Positions 41,390 through 52,887 of a stretch of DNA of 64,000 nucleotides are shown here, piece after piece. The first letter of the stretch is position 1; each line of letters opens with the position of its first letter. This DNA is from Aedes albopictus (taxonomy: Eukaryota; Arthropoda; Insecta; Diptera; Culicidae): contig NC_085137.1 in NCBI RefSeq assembly GCF_035046485.1, positions 316,273,164-316,337,163 on the forward strand, read 5' to 3'. A program made the translations under genes and the position numbers. The notes below the pieces were generated by a model. That model was not told the DNA's origin and ran no database searches. It saw only the letters and a program-made list of their open reading frames with translations.

Positions 41390-41944
41390 CCCCATCAGCG
41401 TGGTCGTCCTAGTGTTGGTTGGGACGTTAAACAGAACTGGCACGATGGCCCTCCGGCGAGACAGGAGTGTTGGCGTAGGCCCAATAAGCCACCCGTAAAA
41501 ATCCCCATTGCGAATAACATAGGAGAAAATACGACTCGATACAATCGGCAAAGACCCACGCGACGAAATAAGGACTACGATTGGAAACTTGGAACATGGA
41601 ATTGCAAGTCACTAGGTTTCGCAGGATGTGACAGGATAATCTACGACGAACTACATCCCCGCAACTTCGACATCGTGGCGTTGCAGGAACTTTGTTGGAC
41701 TGGACAGAAAGTGTGGAAAAGCGGGCATCGAGCGGCTACCTTCTACCAAAGCTGTGGCACCACCAATGAACTAGGAACAGGATTTATAGTGTTGGGCAAG
41801 ATGCGACAACGTGTGATCGGGTGGCAGCCGATCAACGCAAGGATGTGCATGTTGAGAGTTAAGGGCCGTTTCTTCAACTACAGCATCATCAACGTCCACT
41901 GCCCACACGAAGGGAGACCCGAAAAATCGTTGTCGGCGACATGA
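41390..41944 (+). pseudogene. LINE endonuclease N-terminal part (broken frame)
   Basis: Open frame from just after a TAG at 41387-41389 to a TGA at 41942-41944, about 184 codons. From about 41582 it shows the start of an exonuclease-endonuclease-phosphatase domain: LGTWNCKSL (41588-41614), DIVALQELCW, then strands ending in NVHCPHEG (about 41892-41915). The frame then runs out, and the next conserved segment GDMNAQVG is in another frame from about 41935. The family normally has about 40-45 residues between these two strands, and they are absent here, so a deletion of roughly 130 bp with a frameshift has removed part of the catalytic domain. Endonuclease activity is therefore unlikely. I cannot place the original start codon. 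Confidence 0.8.
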
Positions 41945-44445
41945 ACGCGCAGGTAGGAAGGGAGGAAATGTACAGACCGGTAATCGGGCGAAACAGCCTG
42001 CACGCCGTATCGAATGATAACGGCCAGCGATGCGTAAACTTTGCAGCCTCCCGTGGTATGGTAGTCCGAAGCACCTTCTTTCCCCGCAAAGATATCCACA
42101 AAGCCACCTGGAGATCACCCGACCACCAAACAGAAAACCAAATCGACCACGTTCTAATCGACGGTAAATTCTTCTCGGATATAACCAACGTCCGCACATA
42201 CCGCAGTGCGAATATAGATTCGGATCACTACTTAGTCGCTGTATGCATGCGCTCAAAACTTTCGACAGTTATCACCACGCGTCGAAGTCGAACGCCGCGG
42301 CTCAACATCGAGCAACTTCGTAACGTAGAAGTGGCTCAAGACTACGCGCAGCAGTTAGCAGTGGCCCTACCAACGGAAGAGCAGCTTGGCGCAGCTACAC
42401 TTGAAGATGGCTGGAGGGACATCCGATCCGCCATAGGTAGTACCTCGGCTACAGCACTAGGCTTCGCGACTCCGAATCACAGAAACGACTGGTACGACGG
42501 CGAATGTGAACAGTTGAAAAACGAGAAGAATGCAGCATGGGCGAGAATGCTGCAACACCGTACGAGAGCGAATGAGGCACGTTACAAACAGGCGCGGAAC
42601 AGGCAGAACTCAGTCTTCCGGATGAAGAAGCGCCAGCAGGAAGAACGAGATCGCGAAGCGATGGAAGAGCTGTACCGCGCTAAGGACACACGAAAGTTCT
42701 ACGAGAAGCTGAACCGCTCGCGCAGAGGCTTTGTGCCACAAGCCGACATGTGCCGAGATAATCACGGGAATATTCTCACGAGCGAGCGTGAGGTGGTCGA
42801 GAGGTGGCGGCAGCATTACGATGAGCACCTCAATGGCGACGTTGCAGGTACCGAAGGTGGCGTGGTAACAGATCTAGGAGTATGTGCACAGGACGAAAGA
42901 CTTCCGGCCCCTGACCTTCAAGAGATTGAGGAGGAGGTTGGCCGGTTGAAAAACAACAAAGCCGCTGGAGCAGATCAACTACCAAGCGAGCTTCTAAAAT
43001 ACGGTGGAGAAGCACTGGTGAGAGCACTACACTGGGTCATTACCAAGATTTGGGAGGAGGAAGTATTACCGGAGGAATGGATGGAAGGTATCGTGTGTCC
43101 CATCTACAAAAAGGGCGACAAGTTGGATTGCGGAAACTACCGCGCGATCACACTACTGAGCGCTGCCTACAAGATACTCTCCCAAATTTTATGCCGCCGT
43201 CTATCACCGATTGCAAGAGAGTTCGTGGGGCAATATCAGGCTGGATTCATGGGTGAACGCGCTACAACGGACCAGATGTTCGCCATCCGCCAGATGTTGC
43301 AGAAATGCCGCGAATACAACGTGCCCACACATCACTTGTTCATCGATTTCAAATCGGCGTATGATACAATCGATCGAGAACAGCTATGGCAGATTATGCA
43401 CGAATACGGATTCCCGGATAAACTGATACGGTTGATCAAGGCGACGATGGATCGAGTGATGTGCGTAGTTCGAGTATCAGGGACACTCTCGAGTCCCTTC
43501 GAATCTCGCAGAGGGCTACGGCAAGGTGATGGTCTTTCGTGCTTGCTGTTCAACATTGCTTTGGAGGGTGTAATAAGAAGAGCGGGGATAAACACGAGTG
43601 GGACGATTTTCACGAAGTCCGTTCAGCTGCTTGGTTTCGCCGATGATATTGATATTATTGCTCGTAAATTTGAGACGATGGCGGAAACGTACATCCGACT
43701 AAAGAGGGAAGCCAGGCGAATCGGATTAGTCATTAATGTGTCGAAGACAAAGTACATGATGGCAAAGGGCTCCAGGGAGGAATCACCGCGCCCGCCACCC
43801 CGAATTCATATCGACGGAGATGAAATCGAGGCGGTTGAAGAATTCGTGTACTTGGGCTCACTGGTGACCGACGACAACGACACCAGCAGAGAAATTCAGA
43901 GGCGCATTGTGGCAGGAAATCGTGCCTACTTTGGACTCCGCAGAACTCTACGATCGAATAAAGTTCGCCGTAACACGAAGTTAACCATCTACAAAACGTT
44001 GATTAGACCGGTCGTCCTCTATGGGCACGAAACATGGACCCTACGTGCAGAGGACCAACGCGCCCTTGGAGTTTTCGAACGGAAGTTGTTGCGTACCATC
44101 TACGGCGGAGTGCAGATGGAAGACGGGACTTGGAGAAGGCGAATGAACCACGAGCTGCATCAGCTGCTGGGAGAACCAACCATCGTCCATACCGCGAAAA
44201 TCGGGAGGCTACGGTGGGCGGGTCACGTCATCAGGATGTCGGATAGCAACCCGACTAAAATGGTTCTCGAGAGTCATCCGACCGGTACAAGAAGACGTGG
44301 AGCGCAGCGAGCTAGGTGGGTCGACCAAGTGGAGGACGATCTGCGGACCCTACGCAGAGTGCGGAACTGGAGACAAACAGCCATGGACCGAGTGGAATGG
44401 AGGCGGCTACTATGTACAGCAGAGGCCACCCCGGCCTTAGCCTGA
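41941..44445 (+). CDS. LINE endonuclease C-terminus plus reverse transcriptase
   Basis: 834 codons, uninterrupted, ending in TGA. The ATG at 41941 is internal to the original protein (the M of GDMNAQVG), not a genuine start. Residues 1-105 are the C-terminal half of the endonuclease, with IDHVLID and SDHYLV (about 94-99) supplying the conserved SDH. The reverse transcriptase follows: NKAAGADQLPSELLK (about 340), the DFKSAYDTID box (about 469), RRGLRQGDGLS (about 523) and the catalytic FADD (566-569). The C-terminus has NHELHQLLGEPTI and GRLRWAGHVIRMSD (about 754-767), usual in RTE-like proteins of insects. The reverse transcriptase looks intact; the upstream frameshift would stop it being made as a full fusion. 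Confidence 0.92.
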   Translation: MNAQVGREEMYRPVIGRNSLHAVSNDNGQRCVNFAASRGMVVRSTFFPRKDIHKATWRSPDHQTENQIDHVLIDGKFFSDITNVRTYRSANIDSDHYLVAVCMRSKLSTVITTRRSRTPRLNIEQLRNVEVAQDYAQQLAVALPTEEQLGAATLEDGWRDIRSAIGSTSATALGFATPNHRNDWYDGECEQLKNEKNAAWARMLQHRTRANEARYKQARNRQNSVFRMKKRQQEERDREAMEELYRAKDTRKFYEKLNRSRRGFVPQADMCRDNHGNILTSEREVVERWRQHYDEHLNGDVAGTEGGVVTDLGVCAQDERLPAPDLQEIEEEVGRLKNNKAAGADQLPSELLKYGGEALVRALHWVITKIWEEEVLPEEWMEGIVCPIYKKGDKLDCGNYRAITLLSAAYKILSQILCRRLSPIAREFVGQYQAGFMGERATTDQMFAIRQMLQKCREYNVPTHHLFIDFKSAYDTIDREQLWQIMHEYGFPDKLIRLIKATMDRVMCVVRVSGTLSSPFESRRGLRQGDGLSCLLFNIALEGVIRRAGINTSGTIFTKSVQLLGFADDIDIIARKFETMAETYIRLKREARRIGLVINVSKTKYMMAKGSREESPRPPPRIHIDGDEIEAVEEFVYLGSLVTDDNDTSREIQRRIVAGNRAYFGLRRTLRSNKVRRNTKLTIYKTLIRPVVLYGHETWTLRAEDQRALGVFERKLLRTIYGGVQMEDGTWRRRMNHELHQLLGEPTIVHTAKIGRLRWAGHVIRMSDSNPTKMVLESHPTGTRRRGAQRARWVDQVEDDLRTLRRVRNWRQTAMDRVEWRRLLCTAEATPALA

Positions 44446-44703
44446 CCGGTAAGGTAAGTATGCTGAGGGTGACGGGTTCGATTCCCGGTCGGTCCAGGAT
44501 CTTTTCGTAAAGGAAATTCCCTTGACTTCCTTTGGCATAGAGTATCTTCGTGCCTGCCACACGATATACACATGCAAAATGGTCATTGGCAGAGGAAGCT
44601 CTCAGTTAATAACTGTGGAAGTGCTCATAGAACACTAAGTTGAGAAGCAGGCTTTGTCCCAGTGAGGACGTTACGCCAAGAAGAGGAGGAGGTGGTTAGG
44701 TGC

Positions 44704-44900
44704 TAGCCTAGAAAAACAAAATGAGTAAATTTCCGGACAAAATTTCATTAGGCCAGTATTTTGTTACGAGATAACAACCGTCATCGAATTATTTTCTGAA
44801 GGTCTCCAGTGAGAATAGCATACTCTGCCAAAATCCCTCCGAAATTATCTACTGCAGCTATTCGATGTATTTTATCAAATATTCATGAAATTATATCCGG
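44704..44900. other. Intergenic sequence
   Basis: No feature recognised. Confidence 0.3.
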
Positions 44901-45135
44901 AAAATCAACTGCAAATTTAAAAAAGACGCGGACACCGCTTTCAGCCACAGGCTGTATAGACTGAATGAAACTTAATACTAGACAAGGGACACACGGAACA
45001 TGCACCAGTGGATACGGAGAAGAAACTTTTCTCACGAAAAGTTCCATCGCCCGGAGCGGGAGTCGAACCCTCACCACATAGCATGGTGCGATCAAGCATG
45101 GGAAAACTCATTCGCTCACCCGAATGCCGGCGATG
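44901..45135 (-). mobile_element. Possible tRNA-headed SINE of another family
   Basis: On the minus strand GGGTTCGACTCCCGCTCC is a good box B and the region upstream, GGGTGAGCGAATGAG, could be a diverged box A. The next bases (ACTTTTCGTGAGAAAAG, TATCCACTGGTGCATG) parallel the design of the Feilai-type SINE without being alignable over their length. No target duplication found, so boundaries are approximate. Confidence 0.5.
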
Positions 45136-47910
45136 CAAAATAGCAAAAAGAACGCGAACAACCCAATGCTGAGTGAGAGCACGGCGCACTAGGAACGAAC
45201 GCAACAGGAACGGCTCGCCACCGACGCCATTGAAGCGAATCAGGAGAGAAACAAATAGAGTGCGAAATGAATCAGCTTGCATCGGTATATACGACAAGAA
45301 CGTTCGCTCTCTCAACTACCGAGTGGCATTCAGCTGATTGAATCAAAACGCACTCACTGATTCAATTCCCAGTACTGAATCCTTCCACTGAACGCCAAAT
45401 GAACGTTCCAATATGAATGCTCTCGCACCCGACTCAGTACGCAAACACTCGTTCAATCTTGGTTCGTTCGCCTTCGGCACTCAGATTCGGTAGCGATTCA
45501 TTCGGCCATCGTTGCTTGCGTCGCTCGGTGCTCGGCGATTAGAAAGAATGGGCAATGAAAGTGGAAAGATTTTGCTTGGCTGGGGGAGAAGCACACTCGC
45601 ATCAGATTGTGCGTGGATGTGAGTGAGGGATATGCAATAAATTATTGATTTTTTCCCATCCTTGGGTGCGATTACAAGCACTGCTACGAAGCTCCACAAA
45701 TTATTCCTAAAAATCAAAGACAAATTCTTTCAGTTATTTTTATCAATGTTATTAGTATGGGCCAGAAATTTCTGTGACCACATACTTATTCAAAAAATGT
45801 TCCGTCTATAACTAAGTATACAAAGATTCAATCACTCCTTGATGGACTCAACCATCTACTGCATCTGTTTAAAAATCCTAAAAACCTATCAGAAAAAAAA
45901 CCTTTAAGAACTCCTGTAGCAAATGCTTTCATCAAGCTCCTTCAAAGTTTTATAGAGAGATTTTGCCATAAAATTGGCTTAGAAATAACATAAGTATTGT
46001 GCTTATGTAATTTTCTGATAATTCTCCATTTCTTCAATAATTATTCCAGCAATTCCGCCTGAGATTCCTCTAAGAGTTTACTATGAATTTATCGTAAAAC
46101 TCATCATAAATTCCTATGAAATTACTAACGTAAAAGTAAATGTCAATATGATCGAAAAGCAGATTTCTCAGCTAACAATTTAAATTGAAAATTAATCAAC
46201 AGTATCACCAAAATTTCTCAAGTAACTGGGAACACTTCCCCTTCTTTGGAAACACGAAGCCACCCACCAAACCCAACGACAGACACGAACGTTGCTCTCC
46301 TAAAGGCGGAGGCCAATCCTGTATGCAGGTTAACTTTTCCGAGATTCAGCCTTGTGTCGTCCGCACGCATATTGCTACTTGGAAAATTGAGAGTACGAAC
46401 ACGTACACTCCGCGACTAACACAAAAACAAACTTTGGTCCTAGCATGGAGGTATGTTCCTGTACCTAGGCAGTCTCATACCGCGTAAGTATGCGTAATTC
46501 TGTGATGGTAGGCCTCTAAGCAGGTTGTACAATGAAGTGAAAATGCATCCCCCGAAGGAGTTTTCTCATCTATTATGCATGTGTTTGATGACGCTGCTGC
46601 TGCTTGAATAAGAATATGCAGACAATTAGTGGAAATGCTGCGTGCTCATCTGTGTGTGTGGGTAAAGCGTGACAGAAGTTTTCCTCGAGCCAGAAATTAA
46701 AAGTTCATGATCCAGGAAGCTGTCTGTTAATTTATTGCAATATCCTTTTTGATTTGAGTATTGGTACTGATTTTATTGCATTTCCCACAAAACAAACTCC
46801 CAATGAAAAACCATAAGTTGGGTTGTTTATTAATCTATTTACGAGTAAAGTAAAGAGGAAGTAATTAAAACCGTTGAGCTCTATTTTTTGCATAAAAATG
46901 TATTGGTATACAAAACAATACTTTGTCAATTTCGTTTACTCCTTGGCGATAATAGATTAACAAACAATCAAGACATCATTTCAAGCCACCAACTTGTTAG
47001 TAATTATGTTAAAATTTGATGTGCATTTCCAATTCCATGTCAGATTTCTCCTATGATTGTATGACGTCGCTGTAGAAGTTCACTATTTCCCTAGCTCACT
47101 GACTGAGTGCACTCCCTGCTGCTCACGGTTCACTGGTCACTGGTTTTGTTATGTGACAAAGGTACACAAAATTTCTTCCATGGCATCCTTACAACTCATC
47201 CCCAACCCACCCCCACATGGACGGACATCGCAAACCGGAGAAAGGCGAACAACACAAACGATTTAGATTTACACCACAAAGAGAGCAAGACGAGACCCAA
47301 ACGATGACGACGACCTACCGACCATCGGTGGACCAATTTCCATGTAAACAACTTTACGTTTTTTATTATTGATTTATGACCGCTCCTGGGGGTTAGATGA
47401 CTGACTGCTGGGTTCGTTTATCGGTTTATCGGTAAACTTCAATTCACACCCCTTCTCTCTTGCAGGTTCCATTAGCAGAGATTATGCTTTTCTGGCTGGC
47501 CGATTTGGTGAGCTATAGTGACTGTTCATCGATTGACTGACTGCTGGTTATCTAATTGACCACGGGCATGTGGGAATGTGAATTGATTTTTGATACACTA
47601 CTGCCTAACTGTGTGGTTCGAAGTGCCACACCTTGTGAAATGTCGCATCGGACGCGATATATTGGCACATACGATTGTTATTGTGCACTTGTTGAGGACT
47701 GCAACTCTTCCGTTTCGGTGGTTGGTTACTCATGTCTGGAACACGCCGGTGATTAGAAATCCAATTAGACGACACCGAGGATCAACATGCCATTCTTAAA
47801 GCAATGAACTGATTAGACACAAGAAAGGGCCTGCTCAAAAGTAAATAATTGCAGTCACTTTTTAGTAGTGTACCAATATCGCACATATTCAGGAATCTGG
47901 AAAATGGCAA
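45136..47910. other. Mostly single-copy intergenic sequence
   Basis: About 2.8 kb. 45136-45600 is GC-richer with CGCTC-rich words; 45860-46130 is a weak GGAATTCC-type tract; the rest has no repeat I recognise. Frames of 60-124 codons (for example 44941-45315 minus, 46185-46487 plus) have no domain and no supporting signals. Confidence 0.4.
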
Positions 47911-47914
47911 ACCG

Positions 47915-47985
47915 GCAATCAGGAAGTAGCGTCCAACAAAGCTCTGGTTCTAACGAGTTCCTACCTTATGCTGTCATGAAACAGT
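47915..47985 (+). mobile_element. Fragment resembling the 5' leader of the RTE-like LINE
   Basis: AGTAGCGTCCAACAAAGCTC, then TTCCTACCTTATGCT, aligns with the LINE leader at 41126-41172 (GAGAGCGTCCAATATAGCTC, then TTCCTACCTCATGCT). It precedes a decayed LINE coding fragment, so the two may be remnants of one element. Confidence 0.55.
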
Positions 47986-48130
47986 ATCAACAACAGCGCA
48001 AGAAGTGATAGCTACTGCTCAGCGTTGCTTACGCAATGATTTCAAGAACAGAGCCAACGAGTGACGAGCGAAAAGGATGTCACCGGAAGTCGAAGAAGTA
48101 GCCGGTACCCGACTCAACGAGGAGCAGTAA

Positions 48131-48337
48131 AGGGTGGCAAGAGCACAACAAAAACGAACCAATCGCAGCAAGTAACAACAGCACGAAGAAAGTGTAATTG
48201 CTGAAGCACAAGAAAGCATGGATAGGAACGATATGCGAAGATTTTATGCAATTATCAATGGTACGTGGCACAAGACTACGACAGTGCGCGCCAATGACCG
48301 GGAAGGAAATTTGCCAGCAGACAAAGCAGTCAGCTGA
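48131..48337 (+). pseudogene. Decayed LINE coding fragment (linker before reverse transcriptase)
   Basis: Reads in frame from 48131 with one internal TAA (48173-48175) to a TGA at 48335. The segment ESMDRNDMRRFYAIINGTWH followed by DREGNLPADK resembles the linker between endonuclease and reverse transcriptase in insect RTE-like LINEs, where RDARKFYEKVN-like and DGNLLTD-like words are usual. It differs from the intact LINE here, so it comes from a different, older lineage. Only about 69 codons are recognisable. Confidence 0.6.
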
Positions 48338-48344
48338 AACACAT

Positions 48345-48512
48345 CGAAAGGGTGGACCTTTTGTGATGGTTAGAGCGCATGACTTTCTCGCCGAGGACCT
48401 TGGATCGAATCCCATTCTCGACACACTCACAACATTTGAGTTCTTCCTTCGGCAGGTGGGTCCCGATATGAACTAGCCTAGGGTTAAAAATCTCGTTAAT
48501 ACAGATACGCAA
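48345..48512 (+). mobile_element. tRNA-headed SINE, third type
   Basis: Box A-like GATGGTTAGAGCGCATGA and box B GGATCGAATCCC, then a body with CACACTCACAACATTTGAG, GTTCTTCCTTCGGCAGG and CCCGATATGAACTAGCC, ending near AATACAGATACG. It lacks the body shared by the Feilai-type copies. No clear target duplication, so the ends are approximate. Confidence 0.65.
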
Positions 48513-48608
48513 TCGCTCCAAAGATTAGAAACAGAACCAGAATTGACAAATTGATAACGGTCAAGCAGTGGAACGATCAGCACTGAATGAGATGAAGGAG
48601 GCCCCTAA

Positions 48609-49014
48609 CCCGAGCAGGAGAAAATAGCTGAAGAATAACTAACTCAGGTATGGAAAACCGAATACCTACAACCTGAATGAGGTAATAAGTAGCCCTGCAT
48701 AAGAGGTAAAATACCTAATATAATAACTGGTGTGTATTCAGTGCATAACGCGCGAATAATGACATCAGGTATGGCAATATCTAAATAATAATCGGCGACT
48801 TTTCCATACAAATGGCGATTTTTCCATAATTGAATAATACCTCAAACAGTCCTCAACACCAAACCAATAACTCATTGGGGTATTGTATGAATACCTACAA
48901 AATACCAAAATTAGTTATTTTCAATACCTGGATAATCCTCCAATACCTTGTCTTGGTATGATACCTGACTTTGGTATTCTCCTGTTATGTGTCAGTTATT
49001 CATTTTTGCTCGGG
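48609..49014 (+). mobile_element. MITE of family A, full-length
   Basis: 406 bp, the same length as the copy at 40660-41065. It starts CCCGAGCAGGAGAAAATAGC and ends ATTCATTTTTGCTCGGG. Flanks read TAA and AAG, so a TA duplication has probably mutated. Confidence 0.88.
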
Positions 49015-49898
49015 AAGGGCTGCATCGAAGGTTTAAAATTCATTATAATAAAAAATAAATGAATAAAAATTCTGGGAAAAGCCTAGAGAGGAACTTTAAC
49101 CCTGATAGACAGACCTCGGGAGAATGTTCAGTAAAAATCATAGAAGTATCAGTTGAAATCTCTACGGGAACTCTGGTAGTAATGCCGCTAAGAACTCCAA
49201 GAATAATCCTAAGAGGAACTCCAAAAAACGCGGGAAGTTCTTCGGGGGAGAAATTCTGAGAAAAATCCCATCAAACAATATTGTAAAGAAAAAAATAAAC
49301 ATTTTCTGATTTCCGTACAATATTGCCACTTTCGGAGGTCTATTTTTTGGAGTCTATGATCCGATTGAGCTGAAAATTTGAAACAGAACTAAAAAATACC
49401 TGAATTAAATTTTTTCGGCAAATTTTGAGGCTTGAAAGCTGACAGAAAAATAATCAAAAAAATCGACTTTTGATCAATTGAAACTATATGACATCTAACA
49501 TAGATACGCGATGAATATTACTCTCAGAGAATTATTCTCTTAAAATCCCCAAATATCCTCAAACATCTTCGAATTTACGATTTTAATCTTACAAACCGTT
49601 TTCGAGTTATAATAATAATAACTTTAAAAAAATATTTTTTTAAGAAAATTCTTTTTTTTTTCATGTGCCTTTTACAAAAATTTACGAAAGGAAAATGCAA
49701 AAGTTAATAATTCACGAAATGTAGTGCATGCACAAGATATCATTCAAACTGAAAAATATGGAGTCCAACATGTGCATATTTTTCGTATTTTGAGATGGAA
49801 ATGCTTTATAGCCAACCAAGATATCGAGGTAGGTTATCAAGAAACTTTGAAGCTCGCCCCCAAATGATACCTAACGGTATTAGAGGCAAACTGTTGTA
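49015..49898. other. Degenerate GGAATTCC tract then AT-rich sequence
   Basis: 49060-49270 contains AGGAACTCC/AGAACTCCAAG words of the degenerate class. 49280-49896 is AT-rich with no recognised feature. Confidence 0.4.
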
Positions 49899-51128
49899 CC
49901 GTGACTGTACCTAATTCCGTTCACTTAAGGCGATGAACTAAGTCTAATAGCTGTAGAAAATACATGTTCTGCATTTAGTGACTGTAATTGTGCAACGCTG
50001 TTCCATTATGTCTCTATACTGCTAGAAAAATATAATCAAGGTTGCAAGCACTTCACTTTTTTTGAAAATGGCCACTATTTAGAACAAGTTGTTGTTCCTT
50101 ATTCCAATCAGTATGATCCTAATTCCGTTCACTCGTGTTCCTAATTCCGGTCACTACAAGTAATTATCAAGTTGACAAAATAATCATATTATCATAGGTT
50201 GTTATAGTTTTATCTATATTTTATATGTCGAAATACATTTATTTACTTATCAAAACATGTTAGTTCTATAATAATTTGAAGTAATAAAATTGGATTGTTT
50301 TAATGTTGTTGCGTTTTTGAGAGCTTTCTGGGAAAACTACAAAATTCCACCAGACTGAAACAGTGTCGAATGTCGCGTCAAAGTCGGGTCAAATTTTATC
50401 GAATGTTGGACCAATGTTGGGCCCACATCGCATAAATGTTGGGTCTATGTTGGGTTTGGAGACCAAAATAAAAACAGGTCAATGATAGGTTTATGTCGGG
50501 TTTGACGTCATCTATAAATTTTAAACCTACGACACCACAATTTATGCTTGCTAGCTGGAGTTACCAATAAATGATATGAACCGAACATCAATCGTCTGGG
50601 AGCCTTGACTGATGCTGGAGTTGGTTGTATCGATTGTACTGCAGATTTTTTCATAGTTTCCTTTGGATTTATATGGTGATTGGAATTAGGAGCAAGTACA
50701 ACCTGTAGTATCCTAATTCCGGCCATGTGCCTTTTTCATTTCTAGCATCAGGAGTCTTCTTCGAAAAGTTGATTTGATGTTAAATTTATAAAAACATGTC
50801 CTTTATTGTTCTGCTTTGGTGCTATTTTGATTGATTTTGTTAATATTTCAATGAAAATACATTAAATGTATAAATTGATGCAATTCACAGGTCCGCAAAA
50901 GAAAAAAAGTAGAATGGCGGCCGATTGAATAATTAATGGCATTTAATGTATTTTCACATTAATACACAAGAAACCCTTTAACTTTTTGATAATATTCTGG
51001 CGTGGACATACTTATTGAAAATTACAAAAATCAATTTGCTAAAGATTTGCGACAATTTCGGCAAATACTCGGTGTTTTGATTCGTGTGAACGGAATTAGG
51101 AGCTGATTGGAATTAGGCGCGGTCACGG
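49899..51128. mobile_element. TA-flanked element with repeated CCTAATTCCG motifs
   Basis: 1,230 bp between TA at 49897-49898 and 51129-51130. It starts CCGTGACTGTACCTAATTCC and ends with the inverse of CCGTGACCGCGCCTAATTCC. The inner motif CCTAATTCCG(T/G)TCAC occurs near the left end and twice at 50118-50153, and inverted or direct at about 50680, 50712 and twice at 51091-51115. The centre (50370-50510) has repeated AATGTTGG(G/A) words. No transposase frame. Confidence 0.82.
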
Positions 51129-51130
51129 TA

Positions 51131-52037
51131 GGTCGTTATAATTTAATTTTTTTTTTGTTTTTATTTATGTGTATTTTAACTAGTTGCTAATTCTACACTC
51201 ATTTAAAAAAAATGGCAGTTTAATGTTGTACCGATAAGACTTTTAAGTTATTCTGCAGGTATTCATTTATATAAAAAAAAATAAACTTCGATGTATTTCT
51301 GAAAATTATTTTATTTTTTTATAAGTTTCAATACCCGAAAGTAACGAATTGAAATCTTTATCAATTAAATAGCAATTTTCACCGAAACTTCTAAAATTAC
51401 AACCAAAATTTCTAAGGAAATATCGAAAGTTTTTATAAGAATTTTTGATTGATAATGGCTTTAAATTGTTTTAACATTTTCACCAGAGAATCTTATCAGG
51501 AAGGACATCCGAATAATCCACAGCTCCAATTAAAATCATTCTAAGCTACAATCACTTCGAGTTCCTATAAAAATTCCGTCACGAAAAAATTCTCTCTGAA
51601 TGGTCTACAAAAATCTTTACAGAAATGCAACAAGAACTTCTATGAACGTTCCGATGGAAATTCTAATGAAACTTTTACTGAAATTGCTTTAAGGTGAAAT
51701 GGGAACGCGTCCAGGTGCATTTTTGCCTTTCATTTTTGAGATCGGTGCTCTCTTCCGCAAATTACCCGAAAACTAAAATACTACTTGATGTTCACCACGA
51801 GTGAGCAAGGCTACTCATTGCTTTTTCAACTCTGCTTGTTGTTTAGATTCTGAAGTTGCCACTCTGGTATAGCACAAATGAATTGCATCAAATTTCTAAT
51901 ATTGAAACATTGGAACAGATGTCAACTAAAATCAATGCAAACTTTCGTCAAAAATCGTTACAGTCTTCTATTGCTACGATTAGTTCTTTGTATAATTAGT
52001 TTTAGTTAGGTTAGGCTTAGGATAAGTTGAAAAAATG
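51131..52037. other. AT-rich intergenic sequence
   Basis: 51480-51690 is weakly of the degenerate GGAATTCC class. No other feature recognised. Confidence 0.35.
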
Positions 52038-52039
52038 TA

Positions 52040-52885
52040 CAGTGTATTGTTGTATTGTTGTATTGCACAATTGTCCGTACGGCATTTTTATCGTCAATTT
52101 TGAGCGAGATCGAATAAGTTTTCTTAAAAAGTTATAAAACTTCTCTTAAAACTTATAAGATTTTTGAACAAATATATCTTAATATGTACTTTTTGAAACA
52201 TTTTCATTTTTTGTTATGTTACAGCTTTTACATGAGGCTTACAAATGCTGCTTTGTTTGAGGTTTCATTTTCACTACAAGAAAATAAGAAAAATCTGTAC
52301 ATGTTCAGCGTATTATTTGGAAATTTATCATATTTTGATCAATAAAAGTGCTTTCAACTTCTTACAACTTTCTTAATGTAATATTTTTATACAGGACCTA
52401 CTAAACTGCATATGCAGAGTAGATCCTATGCATTTTTCGTTCATATAATGCCCTTTTATTAGTATAAAACGTCTGGTAGATTATATGGGCAAAATATGGT
52501 AAATTTATACACATCGTCATCCACATAAGCAGACTTTTCATATTTTTTGTAGTGAACAAATTAACCATAACAAGAAATTGTATTGAATGTTCATGTGTTA
52601 GTGTTTCCTCAAAAAAGTTTGAAAATATTTCATCCAATATTCTTTGAGATATAGAGTATTGAAATTTTGTTTAATAAACCATCAAGCTTTACTAAAAGTT
52701 CTATAGCTTTCAGAAAACTTATTCAATCATCTCGCTCAAAATTTTACCAATAAAGCTTCAATATGTGGTTTATGTTTGGTGAAAATTTCAGCGTTTTTGA
52801 TTGACGTATAAAAAAGTGAGGATCATTTGAATGAAAAATTATTTTTACGAAAAAATTGCTGTACGGACAATAGTTTGATACACTG
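52040..52885. mobile_element. TA-flanked foldback element with CAGTGTAT ends
   Basis: 846 bp between TA at 52038-52039 and 52886-52887. Ends CAGTGTATTG... and the inverse of CAGTGTATCAAACTATTGTC. Both arms contain TTGTCCGTAC(G/A)GCA and, further in, TTGAGCGAGAT and AATAAGTTTTCT. The left end has a local TTGTTGTATTGTTGTATTG expansion. Tc1/mariner-type ends; no transposase. Confidence 0.75.
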
Positions 52886-52887
52886 TA

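Larger units (their letters stand above)
41100..44459 (+). mobile_element. RTE-like non-LTR retrotransposon (LINE), near full-length
   Basis: 3,360 bp between 8-bp duplications ATGCTGAG (41092-41099 and 44460-44467), inserted into the SINE. Layout: about 290 bp of 5' leader, an apurinic-type endonuclease region, a reverse transcriptase frame and a 14-bp 3' end of GGTAA repeats right after the stop. Total length, one compact coding region and a tiny repeat-ended 3' UTR fit the RTE clade, which includes JAM1 of Aedes. The clade call is from gross features and the C-terminal motif, not a tree. The copy is defective in the endonuclease. Confidence 0.9.
40636..44692 (+). mobile_element. Feilai-type SINE split by a MITE and a LINE
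   Basis: The SINE head (CCATATAGCCGAGGCGG) starts near 40640 and its body resumes after each insertion: 41066-41099 (AAACGCACGGGTATTCAGC) and 44460-44692 (GGTTCGATTCCCGGTCGGTC, GAACACTAAG). An 11-bp duplication TGGTTAGGTGC flanks the whole unit (40625-40635 and 44693-44703). The reassembled SINE matches the intact copy at 30800-31072. Confidence 0.9.

Noticed and set aside
41771..42256. A 161-codon minus-strand gene opposite the LINE
   Set aside because: It is antisense to the clearly recognisable endonuclease and reverse transcriptase regions.
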